Origin: Iris pallida
Lineage: Eukaryota; Streptophyta; Magnoliopsida; Asparagales; Iridaceae
Length of the DNA stretch: 64,000 nt
Assembly (NCBI GenBank): GCA_029216955.1
Contig: JANAVB010002199.1
Span: forward strand, 14,879,417-14,943,416
Direction: 5' to 3'
Part shown: positions 56,745 to 64,000 of the stretch, piece after piece
Numbering within the stretch: position 1 is the first letter of the stretch
Layout of the letters: every line of letters starts with the position of its first letter
Made by a program: the position numbers and the translations under genes
The notes under the pieces: model-generated
The model's database searches: none
What the model saw: only the letters and a program-made list of their open reading frames with translations
Told to the model about the DNA's origin: nothing

Positions 56745-58816
56745 TGGAATAACCCGCTCCGCCCTAGCGGAACGCCGATTCAAACGGCAAGTTCAACGAC
56801 TCAAACGAGCCGTCGACCCGAAGAGTTAGCATCGACCTGAAGAAGAATCGATGCAAGGCTTACATTGGTCCGCCGAAGATGAATCCAGACTTAGACTTTC
56901 AAAGGCGCGCTCGGAGTATCGCTCGGCCGATGCGAACATCGCTAAGGTGGGTGGCTCCGATGAACCCGTCTTTGCTTAGCCTAGACACATAACAATACGG
57001 ACACTATCACGAAAATCGCTAGGCGATAACCCCGTGCATGCTAATAAATGACTCAACGCACCTAGCTAAGGGAATAATCCCATCTTGTATGCTTGTATAG
57101 AATATGGAAAGAAATATGGAAAATATGAGAACTCTCGTACCGCGCTCTACGCTCGTGCTACGGTACAAGCTTACGTTCAAGTTCCCTATGCGTTCAACAA
57201 TCAAACAATGAATGGGTTACAACAATAAAACGGGAAGACTATCGACATAGTCGTTCCGAGTAGAGTTAGCAACATTGAAAGACTATGGGACCGATGGGTC
57301 GCCAAGGCGACTCCCGTACGAGGAGTTGCAAACTGTATGAATGAATGAATGAACGAATACGTGAATGAATCGATGAACAAACGGACAAGTGAAAGAAAGA
57401 AAAGAAAGAATGAATAAAAGATAAGAAAAGAAAGAATGGTTAGCGACAGGTGTGACGGGCACGTGCAACGGGACTCGCTACCCGTGCTGTACGGACGCCA
57501 ACCTGGTCGATAACGCATTATGGCTAAGGGTTAGCCTACGGCTCGGAGATAGCCGTTAAGTTAAAATGACAAGATAATACGAAATGGTCGTGGACAAACG
57601 GCACGGGCGTTGTATGGAGTATACCGTGGCCGTGGTAGTGGAAGGATTCTGCGGCACAGGTGTTGTGTGGAGTATACCGTGGCCGGCCTAGGCAGAATCA
57701 AAAGTCGGGGCTTACGGGCTGCCTGGGTACGGGCTTGGGCACCGGGAGACGTAAGTGGAGGGTATTTCAAGAGATTTAACGGGGTGTACCAGCCATCACC
57801 CTATGCTAAGTTGAGAAATACCAAGGGGAAATGTCCAAAATGGCTTATAAAGCCAGCGACCGGTGCATATAGAGTTAAGTGGGCTTTGCTGGTGGCGATC
57901 CACGTGCAAGTCCTTGTATTGAAATCAAAGTAGTCTAAGTTAAATGAACAATCGCCTACTAAACGGCTTGAATGTATCATACCAAATGATAATGAATACT
58001 TCGTACAATGAGTTAGAGAATACGCCTACGATGCGCTAGAACCTGAGACATAGACACGCCCGTAACATTGAATGTTTACATGAATCATGTTAAGTTGAAA
58101 TATTTGAATTGTTGACTAACTTAGTTTACTTTGGACAGGAAAGGTCGGACGGTAAGTATGGGTAAGTCGTGCATGTATTTCCCATACGACACTTGAATTC
58201 AGCAACACGAGATAGGTCATGATATGTGCCATGAAATTGACCCTAAGGCAAGATTAGAAAGACAATGAATGATAGAGATGCACAAAAGTAAATGGAACGT
58301 GTTTGGTAATGATAGCATTATGGGCGAGCTAGCCTCCCCACCAGTGCATAACAATGTACTGATAACCCCACAGTCTGCTTGCAGGAAGCAGGAAACGTCG
58401 GCGAGTACGGAGCTTCCCTCGAACGTGCTAAGGCACGGAGCTATCTCTCGAGCCTTGGAGCGTTGCAAGGAGCTGGAGCACCATATACAGGACATAATGT
58501 ATTGGAACATCGCCATGAATCATTCCATCTTGTAAGCCACTTGGCACGCTTTTTATGTTTCAGAGAGAGAGAGCTTGAGCGACTTGTAAACTCGGCCTAG
58601 CACCGCTTGTAAACTTCTTGAATATCAATAAAGAGTTTGAATTCGTTTCAATTTGTGTTCATTTACTTTCCGCTGCAAATGGGGACACTCTGTGTGACTC
58701 TGTGGCCTAGCTCAAATCGACCGTTTTTGGACTTGGCCTTGCACGGGCACAACCTAGGCCCGTGCGGTATCACGCCTTAGCGAGGACGATCGCTCCTACG
58801 GGAGCGGAGCGTGACA
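56745..58816 (+). mobile_element. Element F 5' LTR
   Basis: 2072 bp ending GGAGCGTGACA. It has GAAT and GAAA simple repeats at about 57340-57440, AATAAAG at about 58625, and stem-loops at 58741-58765 and 58791-58806 next to the primer site. Confidence 0.9.
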
Positions 58817-61800
58817 GATTGGTATCAGAGCACGGCTTTACGTTCTTGGACTTCACGTCGATTTCTCAGTTTTGAAAGCTCGTCGTTGAAAAAAAAAGTA
58901 TACGCTCTCTCTCATTATGCCTTGGGATGTTCTATACAATAAGTCTAATATTTTCAAAAGCTCGTACAAGTACTCGGTTGAACGGGATCGATAGGCGAAG
59001 GCCTTTGTGCCAAACCACGACAGACTTGAGTCGAAGGAAAACTAAAATGCTAGAAGTTAGCAAACACAAGGCGTGCTTGAATAACCTTACGCTAACAATG
59101 TCGAACGATGTTAAACTTGACTCGATAGAGAACACATGCTAAGTTAACATGTCGCGTGCGTGCCTAACTAGTCTTGCGTCGACCTAGCAAGTGACCATAC
59201 AAACTTGAATATAGTCCGTACGGGATGGTTATGCGGCACAACTTAGTCCGCGTGTCGTGCACCTCGACTTTTAGGTGCAATCGGGTTGCGAGCGATATCA
59301 AGTATCGCTCGATCGAGAACGAAGATACACTTTGAGTGTCTATCGATAGGAACGCTATCGAGTTAATGCTTAGGCATACCAGAAAGATTGGCTTGGATTT
59401 TGAGGATTAGTGCGAACGACCTAGTACGTCGAGGCGACGTGAGCGATTACGCTAGAGATTCGTCGAACGAATCTGAAGGATGTCTTAGCACATGACGCGA
59501 ACGTGATTGAGGACTGGATCGTATGGCTTGAATTCGAGTGGTGTATGTGATAGGTTCGGAGAAGAATAAAAATGAGTGTCAATGACTAGTCGAGTGGCTC
59601 GAACCCTGAGTAGTGTATGGACGTCATAAATTTTTTTCGAGCGAGACTAAAGGATTTACGAATCGTACGAGTATGTCGGCAAACGATGCAACCGCGCAAA
59701 GCCTTAGAACGTGTCACGCTTAGTTGGCCGTGACTTCAAAAGTCCCGAACGAGATGTCGCTGGACAACTTGTCAATGGGCAACGCGAGTTAGGAAATGGT
59801 TCGGAACGATGAATGAAAATGAATGGTCTTGATCGAGGAAACTTAGAGGATCGCGCGTACGATTTTGGATTGATTCAAATAAAATGTGACTTGAGTTTTG
59901 AATAATGATATTGAAACGAGCTTGAGGAATAGCGATCAAACTTGATCTTGAATATCGAGAAAATTGTAGAATATCTAGTTCGGACAATAGCATCAGTCGC
60001 ACGACTCGAAATTGGTTGCAAAGGAAGATCGTCAGGTTACGCATATCGTCGATGGTATTGAGGCGTATCAAAGATCGATATGCGATAACTCGGGGGTACT
60101 CTGACTCGACGAATGACGATCGTACAAATGTCATTGTTCCGATGGATGCTGTACTCGGGATATTTAAATGTGTCGAAGAAAAGATTAACCTGGCTCGAGG
60201 ATTTTCTAGTTGAACGAATAACGAACAGACTATCGAATTGAAATCTTGACTTGGATGGAATGAAATGTTTGGATTTGCTTCGTCGATAACCACAACTGCG
60301 ACATTCTTGACTTATGCGAGCACAACTCCAGCCTCGCACATGCGTCGCGTCGATTAGGGCGATCACTTCGCGTGAGCGCTGGTATGGTGATTCATACAGC
60401 GGGGGTGATCAAACTTGCACGGCATGGCAAACTTGTGTGTTTCGACTTGTGGTTTGACGCGAAGGTAGACTCGAGAATGAATTGTGTGTTTGATAAATCG
60501 AACTTGAGGATTGAGTAGGTCCAATCCGCGTATCGAGAATGAATTAGTCTGGACTCAAACAAGAGTTACACCCCGATGAGAATGATTATTCCGCGGGAGC
60601 GTTGCATGGTGATTCATGAACCACCGTGGATAATCGGACTCGCGTGAGATTAGGACGCAATGTATTGTCGAGCTGGATGACCTCGTGATCGAATACATGA
60701 ATTGGTTAGAATGGATATGTGAAGTATGTCGATTGGGCGATTTGAATAGATTCGAATATGCACAACGAATACATTGATACGAATAGGTGATCGTGCTCGA
60801 TGTTTAGAAATCTGAGTGACGCAAGCTTGGGTAGAAAACCCCCCGTGCTACCGACTTTGGTTTGACCCTAGGATTGGGGTCAGTGTTGGCATTATTGTTG
60901 GAGAACTATGATTCCAATCCTGACGTTGACTTAGCCTCGAAAAGATGGCCTAGCGGTTAGGCAAGACGTCCTGTTTCATGAGTTATCAATCAAAAGATTG
61001 ATCTTGAGGATTGGCATGGATGGATAATGTGAATCACGAATATAGGAATACCCCTCACGAGATTCGGCTGACATGCATATATTTCAGGGACGCTTGAGTA
61101 TGTACACGATGCGACTCGAGTGAGAATAACAAATTTCTAGATCATGCGGTTTAGCTGAATACATGTATTTTGGGGATGCTTGAAATGCGTGTACGATCCA
61201 GCCAAGTGATACATTGAGTTCAAACGAGACTTGAGGAATGGATGAGTGTCGAGAACTTGAAATCGTGTTAAAAGAAAGGAATGATACTAGTACGAGCGTG
61301 GCTCGGAATCAAGAAACGTGTGAGTGGAGTGTGCGCGAACGACACCAAGATTGGCCCTAAACAAGCGAATGATATGGAATCGATATCGTGAAAGTAAAAG
61401 TTGGTATAACGAGATGAACCATTGATAGGAAGATATGCTCGACGATAGTGCAATACTTAGTCTTGAATCGGACAGAAATTACTTAGACTTGGTCGACCCC
61501 GCTAAGAAGAAATTATACTGATTTCGTGGACAAAAACGCTTGAGAAGCGAATCGGGTCATCTCAATGACCGAGATAAATGAAAGTGAGTTTGCCTCAGCC
61601 TACGACCCTCGTATTTGACGAATTGCAACGTACTTCGTGCGACCGTTTCAGTCCCATAATACGTCGAAAAAGCAACCAAGTCGAAGAAACACTTGAATTG
61701 AATAAGTGTCATCAACTCTAAAATGAATGAAAAGTTATCCAACAAAAATCGACCAAACGTATACGACACGGAACTTGGAAAGGTACCGAGCAAGGCTCGA

Positions 61801-61926
61801 TGCCATCGAACGATAGAGCCATCCGATAGAATTGTCTATGAAACACGATGACACGAGTTAAGAAATGGTAGGATGACCTGCACTCAGGAAGTCTCGAGGA
61901 CGAGACTTGTTTTGAGTGGTGTATTA
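58817..61926 (+). mobile_element. Element F internal region, non-coding
   Basis: No gag, protease, RT, RNase H or integrase on either strand; the longest frames are short and not shared with element E as proteins. Several blocks are almost identical in DNA to the interior of E. Confidence 0.8.
58820..58835 (+). other. Primer binding site of element F (initiator Met tRNA type)
   Basis: TGGTATCAGAGCACGG, 3 nt after the LTR, identical to the site in element E. Confidence 0.9.
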
Positions 61927-63998
61927 TGTAATAACCCGCTCCGCCCTAGCGGAACACCGATTCAAACGGCAAGTTCAACGACTCAAACGAACCGTCGACC
62001 CGAAGAGTTGGCATCGACCTGAAGAAGAATCGATGCAAGGCTTACATTGGTCCGCCGAAGATGAATCCAGACTTAGACTTTCAAAGGCACGCTCGGAGTA
62101 TCGCTCGGCCGATGCGAACATCGCTAAGGTGGGTGGCTCCGATGAACCCGTCTTTGCTTAGCCTAGACACATAACAATGCGGACACTATCACGAAAATTG
62201 CTAGGCGATAACCCCGTGCATGCTAATAAATGACTCAACGCACCTAGCTAAGGGAATAATCCCATCTTGTATGCTTGTATAGAATATGGAAAGAAATATG
62301 GAAAATATGAGAACTCTCGTACCGCGCTCCACGCTCGTGCTACGGCACAAGCTTACGTTCAAGTTCCCTATGCGTTCAACAATCAAACAATGAATGGGTT
62401 ACAACAATGAAACGGGAAGACTATCGACATAGTCATTCCGAGTAGAGTTAGCAACATTGAAAGACTATGGGACCGATGGGTCGCCAAGGCGACTCCCGCA
62501 CGAGGAGTTACAAACTGTATGAATGAATGAATGAACGAATACGTGAATGAATCGATGAACAAACGGACAAGTGAAAGAAAGAAAAGAAAGAATGAATGAA
62601 AGATAAGAAAAGAAAGAATGGTTAGCGACAGGTGTGACGGACACGTGCAACGGGGCTCGCTACCCGCGCTGTACGGACGCCAACCTGGTCGATAACGCAT
62701 TATGGCTAAGGGTTAGCCTACGGCTCGGAGATAGCCGTTAAGTTAAAATGACAAGATAATACGAAATGGTCGTGGACAAACAGCACGGGCGTTGTGTGGA
62801 GTATACCGTGGCCGTGGTAGTGGAAGGATTCTGCGGCACGGGTGTTGTGTGGAGTATACCGTGGCCGGCCTAGGCGGAATCAAAAGTCGGGGCTTACGGG
62901 CTTCCTGGGTGCGGGCTTGGGCACCGGAAGACGTAAGTGCAGGGTATTTCAAGAGACTTAACGGGGTGTACTAGCCATCACCCTATGCTAAGTTGAGAAA
63001 TACCAAGGAGAAATGTCCAAAATGGCTTGTAAAGCCAGCGATCGGTGCATATAGAGTTAAGTGGGCTTTGCTGGTGGCGATCCACGTGCAAGTCCTTGCA
63101 TTGAAATCAAAGTAGTCTAAGTTAAATGAACAATCGCCTACTAAACGGCTTGAATGTATCACACCAAATGATAATGAATACTTCGTACAATGAGTTAGAG
63201 AATACGCCTACGATGCGCTAGAACCTGAGACATGGACACGCCCGTAACATTGAATGTTTACATGAATCATGTTAAGTTGAAATATGTGAATTGTTGACTA
63301 ACTTAGTTTACTTTGGACAGGGAAGGCCGGACGATAAGTATGGGTAAGTCGTGCATGTATTTTTCATACGACACTTGAATTCAGCAACACGGGATATGTC
63401 ATGATATGTGCCATGAAATTGACTTTAAGGTAAGATTAGAAAGACAATGAATGATAGAGATGCACAAAAGTAAATGGAACGTGTTTGGTAATGATAGCAT
63501 TGTGGGCGAGCTAGCCTCCCCACCAGTACATAACAATGTACTGATAACCCCACAGTCTGCTTGCAGGAAGCAGGAAACGTCGGCGGGTGCGGAGCTTCCC
63601 TCGAACGTGCTAAGGCGCGGAGCTATCTCTCGAGCCTTGGAGCGTTGCAAGGAGCTGGAGCACCATATACAGGACATAATGTATTGGAACATCGCCATGA
63701 ATCATTCCATCTTGTAAGCCATTTGGCACGCTTTTTATGTTTCAGAGAGAGAGAGCGTGAGCGACTTGTAAACTCGGCCTAGCGCCGCTTGTAAACTTCT
63801 TGAATATCAATAAAGAGTTTGAATTCGTTTCAATTTGTGTTCATTTACTTTCCGCTGCAAATGGGGACACTCTGTGCGACTCTGTGGCCTAGCTCAAATC
63901 GGCCGTTTTTGGACTTGGCCTTGTACGGGCGCAACCTAGGCCCGTGCGGCATCACACCTTAGCGAGGACGATCGCTCCTACGGGAGCGGGGTGTGACA
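61927..63998 (+). mobile_element. Element F 3' LTR
   Basis: TGTAATAACCCGC to GGGTGTGACA, equal in length to the 5' LTR and closely similar. The CGCTCC-TACG-GGAGCG stem-loop is at 63973-63988. Confidence 0.9.
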
Positions 63999-64000
63999 CT

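Larger units (their letters stand above)
56745..63998 (+). mobile_element. Non-autonomous LTR retrotransposon F, complete, 7.25 kb
   Basis: Two LTRs of 2072 bp flank an interior of about 3.1 kb without gag or pol. The ends are TGGAAT (5' copy, mutated from TGTAAT) and GTGACA. It is inserted in the copia RT frame. A chromovirus-like pol tail (GAGGACGAGACTTGTTTTGAGTGG) lies just before the 3' LTR. It must rely on proteins supplied by another element. Confidence 0.9.

Noticed and set aside
59772..60366. Overlapping minus-strand frames of 173 and 109 codons in element F
   Set aside because: The matching DNA in element E does not keep these frames, so conservation is not at the protein level.

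Overview
The window is repeat-dominated nuclear DNA from a flowering plant. The evidence is nested LTR retrotransposons with plant-type primer sites, a CACTA transposon, a Mutator-like element, fold-back hAT MITEs, long (TA)n tracts, GT-AG introns and plant TATA boxes. I see no clear free-standing host gene, no rRNA or tRNA gene and no CRISPR array. The species cannot be named from this sequence.

Layout. 1-969 is the 3' end (polypurine tract and LTR) of an LTR retrotransposon, here called G. It sits in a reversed copy of an LTR of family F (970-1543 and 9809-10908). That LTR copy is also split by an 8.3-kb CACTA element (1544-9808) that carries intron-bearing gene fragments and no transposase I can recognise. 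10909-46300 is the remains of a Mutator-like element (MULE). It has a plant-mobile-domain (PMD) gene on the + strand (10942-12984, continuing at 44368) and a truncated MURA transposase on the - strand (44413-45800). The PMD gene is split by non-autonomous LTR element E (12985-44362, target duplication AGTGC). E's 5' LTR is split by a minus-strand Tekay-like remnant (13286-38075). That remnant's LTR is in turn split by an 18.4-kb Ty3/gypsy Tat-lineage element (17239-35655, target duplication AGGTC). This makes a four-level nest.

The Tat element is the best-preserved unit. It has 2223-bp LTRs, a gag frame, a protease frame, and one long frame with RT, two RNase H domains and integrase. Downstream lies an array of five hairpins with a shared loop. 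After that, on the opposite strand, comes an apparently complete gene (33075-28669) with its own TATA box, three exons with in-frame GT-AG introns and an AATAAA signal. It encodes a second, distant PMD-like protein and is broken by one in-frame TAG.

46300-51578 holds small non-autonomous elements: two fold-back hAT-type MITEs with perfect 8-bp target duplications, a Harbinger-like MITE, tandem duplications and (TA)n. 51579-56744 is a Ty1/copia element with a 5' LTR, most of gag deleted, and protease, integrase and RT present with one nonsense codon. It is interrupted by non-autonomous LTR element F (56745-63998, two 2072-bp LTRs), which runs to the window edge. E and F carry no gag or pol, but their non-coding interiors are strikingly similar and their LTR ends share two stem-loops next to an initiator-Met primer site.
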